From: Spirulina sp034932185
GTDB taxonomy: Bacteria > Cyanobacteriota > Cyanobacteriia > Cyanobacteriales > Spirulinaceae
Assembly (NCBI RefSeq): GCF_034932185.1
Contig: NZ_JAYGHW010000010.1
Span: 7,061 to 71,060 of the forward strand
DNA length: 64,000 nt
Direction: 5' to 3'
The translations under genes were made by a program, and so were the position numbers. The notes under the pieces were generated by a model. It was not told the origin of the DNA and did no database searches. It worked only from the letters and a program-made list of their open reading frames with translations. Positions 32,985-41,984 of this stretch are shown here, one piece after another. The first letter of the stretch is position 1; every line of letters begins with the position of its first letter.

Positions 32985-33968
32985 ATGCAGATTCACCATC
33001 TCCAGTTTTATGTCCAAGATGCTGACTATTGGCAAGGGTGGTTTGTGCAGAAATTTGGCTTTATTCCCACCCATCGCCAAGAAGATGGGGAAACCTTGCG
33101 GCGGGGGGTGGCCCGTGGGGCGGTGTGGCTGGAATTTGCTAGTCCTCAAAGGGGGAGTAGTCCTGTGGCGCAATACCTAGACCACCACAGCCCCGGTGTG
33201 GCGGCTGTTGCCTTTACTGTTAGTGATCTAGAGGCAACCGTTCGCTTTGCTGAAACCCAAGGGGGCCGCCTTGATCTCACCGCTTCCCAACCCACAATCA
33301 TCACGCCTTGGGGGATGCGTCATCCCCTCTACACCCAAAGCCAACCTGCCCTACGCCATCAAACGCTTACCCTTGATCATCTGGTGCTGAATGTGCCTAG
33401 AGGGGAACTTGTGCCGGTGGTGGCTTGGTATGCAGCGGTGTTTGGCCTGATTCCCCAACAGCGATTTAAGATCCATACCGCTGATTCTGGCCTCGATTCC
33501 CAAGTGTTGCGCCATCCCCACAGTGGGCTACAACTCCCGATCAATGAACCCAGCACGCCCAATTCTCAGATTCAAACCTTTCTGGATCACAATGGTGGCT
33601 CTGGGGTGCAGCATATTGCCTTGGCTCCAGGGGCGATTTTGCCTTTAACCCAACGGTTACAGGCGGCCGGGGTGGCGTTCCTCTCGCCCCCCCCGGATTA
33701 TTATCAACAGTCTAAAAAGCGCTATCCCCATTTGCCTTGGCGCGATCGCCCCTGGCGCAGTCTCCAAGCCGCTGGTATTCTCATCGATTGCCCCCAACCC
33801 GATGCCCTGTTATTACAGATTTTCACGGAGCCAATTTTTAATGCACCGACGTTTTTTATTGAATTGATTGAGCGGCGATCGCAGGCTGAAGGTTTTGGGG
33901 CGGGGAATTTTCAGGCTCTTTTTGAGGCCATTGAACAGCAACAACGGCAATTACCTCAACATTGTTAA
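32985..33968 (+). CDS. hppD: 4-hydroxyphenylpyruvate dioxygenase
   Basis: A 327-residue protein with two VOC modules, as in cyanobacterial HPPD. It makes homogentisate for tocopherol synthesis. The Fe(II) ligands fit: His in LTLDHLVLNVP, His in GSGVQHIALAPG and Glu in TFFIELIERR near the C-terminus. The pattern FTEPIFNAPTFFIELIERR is the hallmark C-terminal block of HPPD. The N-terminus starts MQIHHLQFYVQDADYW. It lies 52 bp after the PIN gene on the same strand. Its 3' end may be read through into the methyltransferase gene, which begins 30 bp later. Confidence 0.9.
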   Translation: MQIHHLQFYVQDADYWQGWFVQKFGFIPTHRQEDGETLRRGVARGAVWLEFASPQRGSSPVAQYLDHHSPGVAAVAFTVSDLEATVRFAETQGGRLDLTASQPTIITPWGMRHPLYTQSQPALRHQTLTLDHLVLNVPRGELVPVVAWYAAVFGLIPQQRFKIHTADSGLDSQVLRHPHSGLQLPINEPSTPNSQIQTFLDHNGGSGVQHIALAPGAILPLTQRLQAAGVAFLSPPPDYYQQSKKRYPHLPWRDRPWRSLQAAGILIDCPQPDALLLQIFTEPIFNAPTFFIELIERRSQAEGFGAGNFQALFEAIEQQQRQLPQHC

Positions 33969-33997
33969 ACCCGATCAAAAGCAAGCCTTTTTCTGTC

Positions 33998-35398
33998 ATG
34001 CAAACTTCATTATTTGACCTATTACCGCCCAATTTACCCAAACCTATTGCCAAAATCTTTACTTTTGTTGATTTATTTGCGGGTATTGGTGGTTTTCGGT
34101 TGCCCTTGTCCCAATTAGGGGGGCATTGTTTAGCCTATGCTGAAATTGATCGAGAAGCGATCGCCACGTATCAAAACAACTGGAATAGTCCAGAACTCGC
34201 ACCGAATCTAGGGGATGTTTCGCAAGTTGAGCAATTACCTCTCAACCTGGATTTAGTCGTGGGGGGAGTTCCCTGTCAAGCTTGGTCAATTGCTGGCAAA
34301 ACTCTAGGATTCGCAGATCCACTCGGCAAACTCTGGTTTGATGTTTGTCGATTAATTGAACAGAGCCAACCCAAGGCTTTTTTATTGGAAAATGTGAAGG
34401 GCTTAACAGAGCCGCGTCATCGGGGTAGTTTTGATTGGATTTTACACCATTTACGCAACAGCGGTTATTGTGTCTATTGGCAAATTTTGAATAGTTATGA
34501 TTTTGGCTTACCCCAAGATCGGGATCGTCTTTTTTTGTGGGGTTTGCGGCGAGATTTACCTAATTGTAATCAGTTTAAATTTTTTCCACCATCCGTTAAA
34601 CCTTGTCATCTTTATGATTTTCTTGAAGATTTACCCAATCAACCCGTTAAAAAACGTAAATTTTCACCGCAATTGCTGTTTGGAAATCGTATTCCGGCTT
34701 CCCGTGGCCGATTTCAGCGGAGTGATGAACTCAATGATTTTTTCCTGTTTACCGATGTGCGCGATGGTCACACAACAATTCATTCTTGGGATTTGATGGA
34801 AACGAGCGATCGCCAAAAACTGATCTGTGAAACACTTTTAAAGAATCGCAGAAAGAAAAAATATGGTTCAAGGGATGGCAACCCCCTCAACTTTTCCCAC
34901 TTGCAAGCCTTGATTCCTAATTTGCAGAGATCAGAACTGAAACAACTGGTAGATCAAAACATTTTTAGAATCACCGCTGATCACTTATTTGATTTTGAAA
35001 ATTCTAAAATTTCGACAGGTATTAATGGGGTTGCTCGAATTTTTTTACCCCATGCCCAGGCAATTGGTACTTTAACTGCGAGTGGAACCAAAGACTTTAT
35101 TGCTACAGCAACGCTTCCGGATGCTGAACCCCAAGAATATAAACAAAATTTTATTAAATCGATTTATCTTCCGGGTAAATTCCGCGCTCTCACCCCTCAA
35201 GACTATGCCAAACTACAAGGATTCTCTGAAGATTTTGCAATTCATCCTAACCCTGCCATTGCCAAAAAACAATTTGGTAATGCAGTTTCGATTCCCATCG
35301 TTTACCATTTAGCTCAACTGATCATCCAATACTTCTCTCTTGAAATTTCTGCGCGGTTCAGAGATCCCCCTCAATCCCCCTTTAAAAGGGGGAGGTAG
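33998..35398 (+). CDS. DNA (cytosine-5)-methyltransferase, solitary, repeat-derived C-terminus
   Basis: A 466-residue m5C methyltransferase from ATG 33998 (MQTSLFDLLPPN); a 12-codon extension to a TTG overlaps hppD. Motif I is TFVDLFAGIGGFRL. Motif IV is GGVPCQAWS with nucleophile C93, and motif VI is LLENVKGL (ENV 131-133). Motif VIII is DFGLPQDRDRLFLW, and motif X is KKQFGNAVSIPIV. The target-recognition region (about 220-340) is variable and basic; specificity cannot be read. No cognate restriction gene is adjacent, so it appears solitary. The last residues (FRDPPQSPFKRGR) come from a dispersed repeat that also supplies the stop codon region. Confidence 0.9.
   Translation: MQTSLFDLLPPNLPKPIAKIFTFVDLFAGIGGFRLPLSQLGGHCLAYAEIDREAIATYQNNWNSPELAPNLGDVSQVEQLPLNLDLVVGGVPCQAWSIAGKTLGFADPLGKLWFDVCRLIEQSQPKAFLLENVKGLTEPRHRGSFDWILHHLRNSGYCVYWQILNSYDFGLPQDRDRLFLWGLRRDLPNCNQFKFFPPSVKPCHLYDFLEDLPNQPVKKRKFSPQLLFGNRIPASRGRFQRSDELNDFFLFTDVRDGHTTIHSWDLMETSDRQKLICETLLKNRRKKKYGSRDGNPLNFSHLQALIPNLQRSELKQLVDQNIFRITADHLFDFENSKISTGINGVARIFLPHAQAIGTLTASGTKDFIATATLPDAEPQEYKQNFIKSIYLPGKFRALTPQDYAKLQGFSEDFAIHPNPAIAKKQFGNAVSIPIVYHLAQLIIQYFSLEISARFRDPPQSPFKRGR
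35363..35396. repeat. Dispersed repeat (GATCCCCCTCAATCCCCCTT type)
   Basis: GATCCCCC...CCCCCTTTAAAAGGGGG, an imperfect palindrome, inside the 3' end of the methyltransferase gene. A related double copy is at 40988-41069. Confidence 0.7.
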
Positions 35399-35510
35399 AG
35401 TTCTCATCATTGAAAACCCTATATCCAATGGAGTCAATTCCATCGTATTGACTGAAGACCCTCACAAACCAAGAAGAGCCATCTTGCATGAATTGGGATT
35501 GGGGCTAATT

Positions 35511-36560
35511 TTAAGGACGGGTTAAGTCCCGGAGCATTTGGGCCAGTTGGGCGGCACTATCGGGGACGGCTAGGGTTCCTGCCTGTTGGGCCATAGTGGC
35601 TAATTTTTGGGGATCTTTGAGGAGGTCGAGGACGGTGGTTTCGAGGGTGGCGATCGCCAAATCCTCCTGGCGGAACACAATCCCCGCCCCGGCATTAACC
35701 ATGGCCATGGCATTATAATACTGGTGATCCTCTGCCGCAAAGGGATAGGGGATCAACACCGCTGGGGTATGGGTAATGGCTAACTCTGTTAACGTTCCCG
35801 CTCCAGAGCGGCCAATGGCCAGCGTCGCCCGCTGCATCAACCCCGCCATATTTTCACAAAAAGGGAGGGGGAAATAATGGGGGTGCGTCAAACGATCAAC
35901 ATCGGGATCGCGATCGCCCGTCAAATGGACAAGATAGGCCCCCGTCGCCAACCAAGCCGGGGCGCAGGCCCGCACCAACTGATTCACCCCCACCGCCCCC
36001 TGAGATCCCCCCACAATCACCAACAGGGGAGCATCCTCCGGAATCGGAAAATCTAAAGGTTGAGGCGTAAGGAAATTTTCTCGCACGGGTGTACTCGTCC
36101 AGCGGGTTTTACGACGAGGCAAATATTGCGCCGCATCGGGCAACCCCACCGCCACCTGAGTACACAAACGGGCCAACAACCGCGTCACCTTCCCCGGAAT
36201 GGCATTGGATTCATGCAACACCACCGGAATCCCCGCCCAACGGGCCGCCAAAATCGCCGGGGCAGCAATGTATCCCCCCGTGGTGAATACCGCTTCAATG
36301 CGATGCTCCTGGATTAATTGCCGGACGCGCCGGGTGGCGAAGATCAGCCGTTGTAAAATTTTTAAAGAATGGAGGCCCGGCCGCCCTTGAAAGCCGCTGA
36401 CGGTAATGGTGTGGAGGGGATAATGGGGGCGAATTAAAACCTGTTCGAGGCGATCGGGAACCCCTAACCAATGAATTTCCCCCTCGGTCAACTGTTGGGC
36501 CACGGCCAGGGCCGGGAAAATATGCCCGCCGGTGCCACTTGCGGCAATCAATAGGTGCAT
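35511..36560 (-). CDS. murG: UDP-GlcNAc--MurNAc-(pentapeptide) pyrophosphoryl-undecaprenol transferase
   Basis: A 349-residue GT-B enzyme that makes lipid II from lipid I at the inner face of the cytoplasmic membrane. MHLLIAASGTGGHIFPALAVA is the first G-loop. FTTGGYIAAPAILAARWAGIPVVLHESNAIPG is the conserved acceptor-site region. LVIVGGSQGAVGVNQLV is the third G-loop. IGRSGAGTLTELAITHTPAVLIPYPFAAEDHQYYNA is the UDP-GlcNAc-binding block. All G-loops are intact and length is normal. It is not in a dcw cluster, as is usual in cyanobacteria. It is divergent from the gene at 36608. Confidence 0.96.
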   Translation of the reverse strand: MHLLIAASGTGGHIFPALAVAQQLTEGEIHWLGVPDRLEQVLIRPHYPLHTITVSGFQGRPGLHSLKILQRLIFATRRVRQLIQEHRIEAVFTTGGYIAAPAILAARWAGIPVVLHESNAIPGKVTRLLARLCTQVAVGLPDAAQYLPRRKTRWTSTPVRENFLTPQPLDFPIPEDAPLLVIVGGSQGAVGVNQLVRACAPAWLATGAYLVHLTGDRDPDVDRLTHPHYFPLPFCENMAGLMQRATLAIGRSGAGTLTELAITHTPAVLIPYPFAAEDHQYYNAMAMVNAGAGIVFRQEDLAIATLETTVLDLLKDPQKLATMAQQAGTLAVPDSAAQLAQMLRDLTRP

Positions 36561-36607
36561 CAGTTATAGTGAGTTTGTCGGAACTCCAGTTACTAAACGT
36601 ACCATCA

Positions 36608-37390
36608 ATGGGAAACTTTGCCTTTCAGCGTGTGGTTTTATCGGGACTCTTCACCCTGGGCTTGCTCACGGGCTTGCCCCGCCTGAGCCATGCCCAAACC
36701 CCGCAACCCATCCCCCCAGAGCTACAAAATACCCTCAATCAACTGGAAGCCGCTGCTAATCGCCAAGATCTTGATGCGGTGATGCAGTTTTATAGCCCCA
36801 CGTTCACCACCAGTGATAATTTAGCCGCCCGTGCTTTAGCCCAAGGCCTAGAAGGGTTATGGCGGGAATACAACGGCTTGAGCTATGACATTGAGGTACA
36901 AAATTGGCAAATGGAGGGGGATGACCTGATTGCGGAAACCCTGACCCAAGTTTCCGGAACCCGTTTTGAAGGACAGCAACCTGTGAGACTGCGCTCAGAG
37001 GTGCGATCGCGCCAACGGATCAACCCCCAAACCCAACAGATTAACAGTCAAGAAATCCTCACCGAGCGGACGCTAATTTTTATCGGCGAACGGCCCCCCA
37101 ATGTAGATATTAATTTGCCCGAACAGGTACGGGCGGGGGAAAGCTTTGATTTTGACGTGATTGTCCAGGAACCCCTCGAAGGAGATCTCTTAATGGGGGC
37201 CGCCTTGGAAGAATCTGTTACCGCCAACTATCTCAGCCAAGCCAGCTTTGATTTAGAACTGCTCCAAGCGGGGGGCATTTTTAAACGGGGGCGGGAGGAT
37301 CCCAATGGGGGCGATCGCTGGTTTTCGGCGGTGCTAATCCGGGGCGATGGCATGACGATGGTGACACAGCGGGTGCGGGTGGGGGATTAA
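36608..37390 (+). CDS. Secreted protein with NTF2-like domain, function unknown
   Basis: A 260-residue protein from ATG 36608 (MGNFAFQRVVLSGLFTLGLL); the longer frame upstream overlaps murG's start region. The signal peptide ends in LSHAQ. Residues about 35-150 resemble an NTF2/DUF4440-like cone: NTLNQLEAAANRQDLDAVMQFYSPTFTT, LWREYNGLSYDIEVQNWQMEGDDLIAETL. The later part (about 165-260, NVDINLPEQVRAGESFDFDVIVQEPLEGDLL) looks like a beta-sandwich. A periplasmic or lumenal location is predicted. I cannot give a role; it sits between murG and gyrA. Confidence 0.75.
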   Translation: MGNFAFQRVVLSGLFTLGLLTGLPRLSHAQTPQPIPPELQNTLNQLEAAANRQDLDAVMQFYSPTFTTSDNLAARALAQGLEGLWREYNGLSYDIEVQNWQMEGDDLIAETLTQVSGTRFEGQQPVRLRSEVRSRQRINPQTQQINSQEILTERTLIFIGERPPNVDINLPEQVRAGESFDFDVIVQEPLEGDLLMGAALEESVTANYLSQASFDLELLQAGGIFKRGREDPNGGDRWFSAVLIRGDGMTMVTQRVRVGD

Positions 37391-37584
37391 CCCCCTCAGC
37401 CCTTGATCGATCACGGCTGCGCGGGGAACCGCAACAGCGGGAAGCCAAGCCTCGACTGTGGTAGAATGGACAAGCTAAATTCATTCCATCACCAGTGTTT
37501 GCTGGCGACAAAGAGCAGTACCCACTGCTTTTTGCTGTTTATTGCCAGTATTTGCTAGCCTGTGACCGCAACGGAGTTTTTTCT

Positions 37585-40149
37585 ATGGCTTCCCCCGAAA
37601 ATCGGATTGTCCCGACAGATTTACGCAACGAAATGTCGCGGTCATACCTAGAGTACGCCATGAGCGTGATTGTGGGTCGGGCTTTGCCCGATGCCAGAGA
37701 CGGCCTGAAGCCAGTCCATCGGCGCATTCTCTACGCTATGTATGAATTGGGACTCACCCCCGATCGCCCCTTTCGTAAATGCGCCCGTGTGGTGGGGGAA
37801 GTTTTGGGGAAATATCACCCCCACGGGGATACAGCGGTTTATGATGCCTTGGTGCGCATGGCCCAAGATTTTTCAATGCGGGATCCCTTGATTCAGGGTC
37901 ATGGCAACTTTGGCTCCGTGGATAATGATCCCCCGGCGGCAATGCGATACACCGAATCTCGCCTCCACACGCTGACGGTGAACGCCCTGCTTCGGGATAT
38001 GGAAGCGGAAACCGTCGATTTTGCTGATAACTTCGACGGTTCTCAACAGGAGCCGGTGGTGATGCCGGCCCGCATTCCGCAAATCCTCCTCAATGGTTCA
38101 TCGGGGATTGCGGTGGGGATGGCGACAAATATCCCCCCCCATAACCTAGGGGAATTGGTAGATGGGTTGGTGGCTTTGGTGCATAACCCGGATCTGGAAT
38201 TGGCGGATCTGTGCAAAATCATTAAAGGCCCCGATTTCCCCACTGGGGCGCAAATCCTCGGCTATGGCGGCATTCAAGATGCCTACATGACCGGGCGCGG
38301 CTCGATCACGATGCAGGGGGTGGCGAATATTGAGTTGATGGAGCATCCTGGCCGGCCCGATCGCGAGGCGATCATTGTTACTTCGCTCCCCTACCAAACC
38401 AATAAGGCGGCTTTGATCGAAAAGATTGCCGATTTGGTCAATGACAAGAAAATTGAGGGCATTTCTGATATTCGCGATGAGAGCGATCGCGATGGGATGC
38501 GGATTGTGATTGAACTGAAACGGGATGCGATCGCCCGCGTTGTCCTCAACAACCTTTACAAACAAACCCCGATCCGCAATAACTTTGGGGCGAATATGTT
38601 GGCCCTCGTTGATGGGGAACCGCAACTGCTTAACCTCAAGCAATTCCTCACCGTTTTCTTAAGCTTCCGCGTCGAAACCATCACCCGCCGCACCCGCTAC
38701 AAACTTCGCAAAGCCCAAGAACGGGATCACATCCTCCAAGGCTTCTTAAATGCCCTAGGGAATCTTGATGCTGTCATTCACACCATCCGCCAAGCCGCCG
38801 ATGCTGCCATGGCTAAAGAGGCGCTGATGGAGGGTTTCAGCCTTTCCTTAGCCCAAGCCGATGCCATTTTACAAATGCAACTACGCCGCCTCACGGCTTT
38901 AGAAGCGGACAAAATCGAAGCGGAACATTTAGAATTACTAGCCACAATTACGGATCTCGAAGATATCCTTGCCCGGCGGGAACGCATTGATGAAATCATC
39001 ATCGAAGAAGCGGAGCAAATTAAAACGATCCACGCCACCCCCCGCCGCACGGAAATCCTCGCCGCTGAAGGGGATCTCGATGAAACGGATTTAATTGCCA
39101 ATGAAGCGGTTTTAATTCTGCTCACGGAACAGGGCTACATTAAGCGGATGCCCGTGAACACGTTTGAGGCACAGCACCGCGCCACCCGGGGCCGGGCGGG
39201 GGCGAAGATTAAACAGGATGATGCGGTGGAGCATTTCCTCACCTGTTGTGATCATAATGTGGTGCTATTTTTTAGCGATCGCGGCGTGGTCTATTCCCTC
39301 AACGCCTACAAAATCCCCACCGCCTCCCGTCAAGCCCGGGGCGTGCCGATTGTCCAAATGCTCCCCATTCCCCGCGATGAAAAAATCACCTCAATCATTG
39401 CGGTGAGCGAGTTCACCGATGAAGATTTTCTCGTCATGCTCACGAAACAGGGTTTTATTAAAAAAACCGCCCTTTCCGCCTTTAGCAACATTCGCACCAA
39501 TGGCCTGATCGCCATTTCCCTCGCTGAAGGGGATCAACTCCGTTGGGTACGATTGGCAAAATCGAGCGATAGCATCATCATCGGTTCCCGTCAGGGGATG
39601 GCGATCCATTTCCGGGCCGATGGGACGCAGTTGCGCCCGTTGGGTCGGGCAACGCGGGGGGTGAAGTCGATGAAGTTGCGGGCTAAGGATGAACTGATCG
39701 GTATGGATATTCTGCCGAGCCAAATCATTGCCCACCTTGCCGAAACCGATGGTGAGGAAGAGGATGATTTAACGCCCAGTGAAGAGGTGCTAACGGAGGT
39801 GGGGGATGGCCCCTGGGTGTTGGCTGTCACTTCACGGGGCTACGGCAAGCGGGTTCCGGTGGATCAGTTCCGGCTACAACGGCGGGCCGGTTTGGGCCTG
39901 CGGGCGATTAAGTTTAAGTTTGATAATGATGAATTGGTGGCCTTGGGGGTGGTGAATCAGGGGGATGAGTTAATGCTGATCACCCATCGGGGGATTATTA
40001 TCCGCCAAGTTGTCGATGCCATTTCGCCCCAATCCCGCAGCGCGACGGGGGTGCGGGTGCAACGGTTGGATCAGGAAGATGCGATCGCCGCTGTCGCCCT
40101 CGTTCCCCCCACGGAAGGGGAGGAAGAGGAGGAATTTAGCGGCGAGTAG
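37585..40149 (+). CDS. gyrA: DNA gyrase subunit A
   Basis: An 854-residue type IIA topoisomerase subunit from ATG 37585 (MASPENRIVPTDLRNEM). The frame runs 30 codons upstream without support. The catalytic tyrosine is Y122 in AAMRYTESRL. The quinolone-region helix is HPHGDTAVYD, so Thr sits at the position of E. coli Ser83. The C-terminal domain has six beta-pinwheel blades (for example EQGYIKRMPVNTF, SDRGVVYSLNAYKI, KQGFIKKTALSAF, RQGMAIHF, SRGYGKRVPVDQF and HRGIIIRQVVDAI). The GyrA box between the first blades reads QHRATRGRAG, not the enterobacterial QRRGGKG. ParC is an alternative, but length and motifs favour GyrA. Confidence 0.92.
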   Translation: MASPENRIVPTDLRNEMSRSYLEYAMSVIVGRALPDARDGLKPVHRRILYAMYELGLTPDRPFRKCARVVGEVLGKYHPHGDTAVYDALVRMAQDFSMRDPLIQGHGNFGSVDNDPPAAMRYTESRLHTLTVNALLRDMEAETVDFADNFDGSQQEPVVMPARIPQILLNGSSGIAVGMATNIPPHNLGELVDGLVALVHNPDLELADLCKIIKGPDFPTGAQILGYGGIQDAYMTGRGSITMQGVANIELMEHPGRPDREAIIVTSLPYQTNKAALIEKIADLVNDKKIEGISDIRDESDRDGMRIVIELKRDAIARVVLNNLYKQTPIRNNFGANMLALVDGEPQLLNLKQFLTVFLSFRVETITRRTRYKLRKAQERDHILQGFLNALGNLDAVIHTIRQAADAAMAKEALMEGFSLSLAQADAILQMQLRRLTALEADKIEAEHLELLATITDLEDILARRERIDEIIIEEAEQIKTIHATPRRTEILAAEGDLDETDLIANEAVLILLTEQGYIKRMPVNTFEAQHRATRGRAGAKIKQDDAVEHFLTCCDHNVVLFFSDRGVVYSLNAYKIPTASRQARGVPIVQMLPIPRDEKITSIIAVSEFTDEDFLVMLTKQGFIKKTALSAFSNIRTNGLIAISLAEGDQLRWVRLAKSSDSIIIGSRQGMAIHFRADGTQLRPLGRATRGVKSMKLRAKDELIGMDILPSQIIAHLAETDGEEEDDLTPSEEVLTEVGDGPWVLAVTSRGYGKRVPVDQFRLQRRAGLGLRAIKFKFDNDELVALGVVNQGDELMLITHRGIIIRQVVDAISPQSRSATGVRVQRLDQEDAIAAVALVPPTEGEEEEEFSGE

Positions 40150-40888
40150 CCAGGGGTTCGGCTTGGGCTTCAAATTTTTGTTCCCAAGCCTCATGGTTGG
40201 CTTTGGCATCTTGGACAATGGGGGAAGCGGCGACGAGATGACAGGCGAGCCAATTAACGAAGGAAAGGGGAAACCGCAAGGGCCGCATCACATCCAGGAA
40301 CAGAACGGCCCGATAGCCTTCGGTGTCGTTCCACACCTCATGATCATAGGTATCATCAAAAATCAAGCTCTTGCCCTCTTCCCAGATTGCGACTTGATCG
40401 GCGATCTGAATGCGGCATTGTGCGCGGGGTTCGGGGACTTTGAGGGCGAGGTGATAGCGGATGAAGCCTTTATGTTTGCCGCAATGGCGGGGGATATGTT
40501 TGCCGGGGGCGAGGATCGAGAAGAAGGCCACCTTTAAGCCGGGGATGGTTTCGAGGAGTTTGGTCGTTTGGGGGCAGCGATCGCAATTCTGTTCAGCCCG
40601 AAAACTAAAGGCCCAAAAAAAGTAAGTTTTCCAACGGTCATCATTGGCAATACTGTATTGCCGTTTGGAAATATCTTGGAAGTTGGGCAGGTCTTCCACC
40701 CGTTCGAGGATTTGATCCAGTTCTTGGCGAATCACAGTCCAATTGGCTTCGAGGGTTTTGGCCCAGGGAAATTGCTCGGTGGTGAAAAAGACCGATTCCC
40801 CCACTTTGGAGAAGTACGGCACAATTTTTTCCACATAGGGGACGGCGGCTTCTAACCGTTTCACAAGCCAGTCTGTTAGACCCTTCAT
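40136..40888 (-). CDS. Aspartyl/asparaginyl beta-hydroxylase-like dioxygenase
   Basis: A 250-residue protein of the AspH/LpxO-like Fe(II)/2-oxoglutarate dioxygenase family. The double-stranded beta-helix motifs are FFSILAPGKHIPRHCGKHKGF (HxxxH region, probable iron ligand and substrate pocket), IRYHLALKVPEP and KSLIFDDTYDHEVWN with the second histidine, followed by RAVLFLDVMRPLRF. The N-terminal 70 residues are helical with no signal peptide. Substrates of bacterial members range from peptides to lipid A; none can be inferred here. Its 3' end overlaps that of gyrA by 14 bp. Confidence 0.85.
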   Translation of the reverse strand: MKGLTDWLVKRLEAAVPYVEKIVPYFSKVGESVFFTTEQFPWAKTLEANWTVIRQELDQILERVEDLPNFQDISKRQYSIANDDRWKTYFFWAFSFRAEQNCDRCPQTTKLLETIPGLKVAFFSILAPGKHIPRHCGKHKGFIRYHLALKVPEPRAQCRIQIADQVAIWEEGKSLIFDDTYDHEVWNDTEGYRAVLFLDVMRPLRFPLSFVNWLACHLVAASPIVQDAKANHEAWEQKFEAQAEPLATRR

Positions 40889-40987
40889 GATTGCATCAAG
40901 TTAAAAAACATTCAGGCTTCCGATTATACCGCTCTGAAAACCTGCCTTTTCCAGAGCCAGGGGATCTCGCTTCGTTGTTAGGCTAAC

Positions 40988-41069
40988 GATCCCCCCGGCT
41001 GCGCCGACCCCCTTAAAAAGGGGGTTAATTTCCGGAAACCCCCCTTTTTAAGGGGGGCAGGGGGGATCT
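40988..41069. repeat. Dispersed inverted repeat with CCCCCTTAAAAAGGGGG arms
   Basis: Two palindromic halves (CCCCCTTAAAAAGGGGG and CCCCTTTTTAAGGGG), flanked by GATCCCCCC and GGGGGATC. It overlaps the 3' end of the Uma2 gene at 41048. Confidence 0.8.
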
Positions 41070-41875
41070 TGCCACCTCAAAGCCGCCGCTACCTGTTCGG
41101 GGGTTAAACCCAAGGCCATGAGACGGGCGATCGCCCCCTCTTGCGCCTGCACCTGGGCCGCCTGCACCGCCGCTAGATCCGCCACCGCTTGATCGGCCCG
41201 TTGCCTTTCCTGTTCCGCCCGTTCCTCCGGTGTGGGAACCCAAACCCCCTCGGCATCATACCAGCGCAACCATTGGCCCATCACGCCATCATAGGCTCCC
41301 TGCCAAATCCCCAAGCCCAAACCGAGGCGTTCTAACCACAGTTTCGACTCCGGCAAATCCAAGGGTTGATAGCGTCCCCCCGTTAACTCAAAGGCCCGCA
41401 ATGTATAGGTATAGCGATCGTAAATCACATAGTAGGGAATTTGAAGGATCTGCTCATAAACCTGCCATTTCGTCAGGGGGCGATCCACCACCCGGAGCGT
41501 TTGGCCTAAAGCCTCTGCCTCCGTGCCGGGAGAAAGCAACTCCACGACCAAAAAAGGCATCACCCCTTCCTGCCAGACCACATAACTTAAGCGCAACGCA
41601 TCTTGACGATCCACCCGATTCGCCCCAATCACGAGAAACCAATCCGGGCGTTTATGCCAAAGGGGATGACGGGGATCGTAGTAAAGATTCAAATCTTGGG
41701 CGGTGAAGCAATCCTCACGGGGTATAGCGGTGGGGCGACAGGTCAAGCTGAGGAGCGTGGGTTGAAAAGCGTGGAATTCGTCAGGCAAACCGGGTTCCTC
41801 CGGGTCTTCGCTGGGGAGGTCGTACATCGTCGGCAGGGGATGTTGCCAACGGAAGGGGAAAGGGTCTTGAACCAT
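41048..41875 (-). CDS. Uma2-family protein with coiled-coil tail and repeat-derived C-terminus
   Basis: A 275-residue Uma2 (DUF820) protein. The nuclease-like core is RPDWFLVIGANRVDRQ (Asp strand), MPFLVVELLSPGTEAE (E-x-S) and KWQVYEQILQIPYYVIYDRYTYTLRAF. A Glu/Gln/Ala-rich coiled coil (about 215-255, EERAEQERQRADQAVADLAAVQAAQV) is typical of longer cyanobacterial Uma2 proteins, ending in LMALGLTPEQVAAAL. The final residues (RWQDPPCPP) are encoded by the palindromic repeat at 40988-41069. It shares the usual catalytic motif but its substrate is unknown. It is independent of the Uma2 gene at 30329. Confidence 0.88.
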   Translation of the reverse strand: MVQDPFPFRWQHPLPTMYDLPSEDPEEPGLPDEFHAFQPTLLSLTCRPTAIPREDCFTAQDLNLYYDPRHPLWHKRPDWFLVIGANRVDRQDALRLSYVVWQEGVMPFLVVELLSPGTEAEALGQTLRVVDRPLTKWQVYEQILQIPYYVIYDRYTYTLRAFELTGGRYQPLDLPESKLWLERLGLGLGIWQGAYDGVMGQWLRWYDAEGVWVPTPEERAEQERQRADQAVADLAAVQAAQVQAQEGAIARLMALGLTPEQVAAALRWQDPPCPP

Positions 41876-41984
41876 GGGGATCTGCCCTCAATTCAGAACG
41901 AGTTTATTATATTCAAAATTTTGCCATTCCTGAAGCTGGCCAGGGTGAGAAGATGGATCAAACCCTTGCCCTTGTAAATACCCG

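Noticed and set aside
39160..39210. GyrA box change (QHRATRGRAG) as evidence for ParC
   Set aside because: Cyanobacterial GyrA often has a similar sequence here, and length, catalytic Tyr and pinwheel blades favour GyrA.
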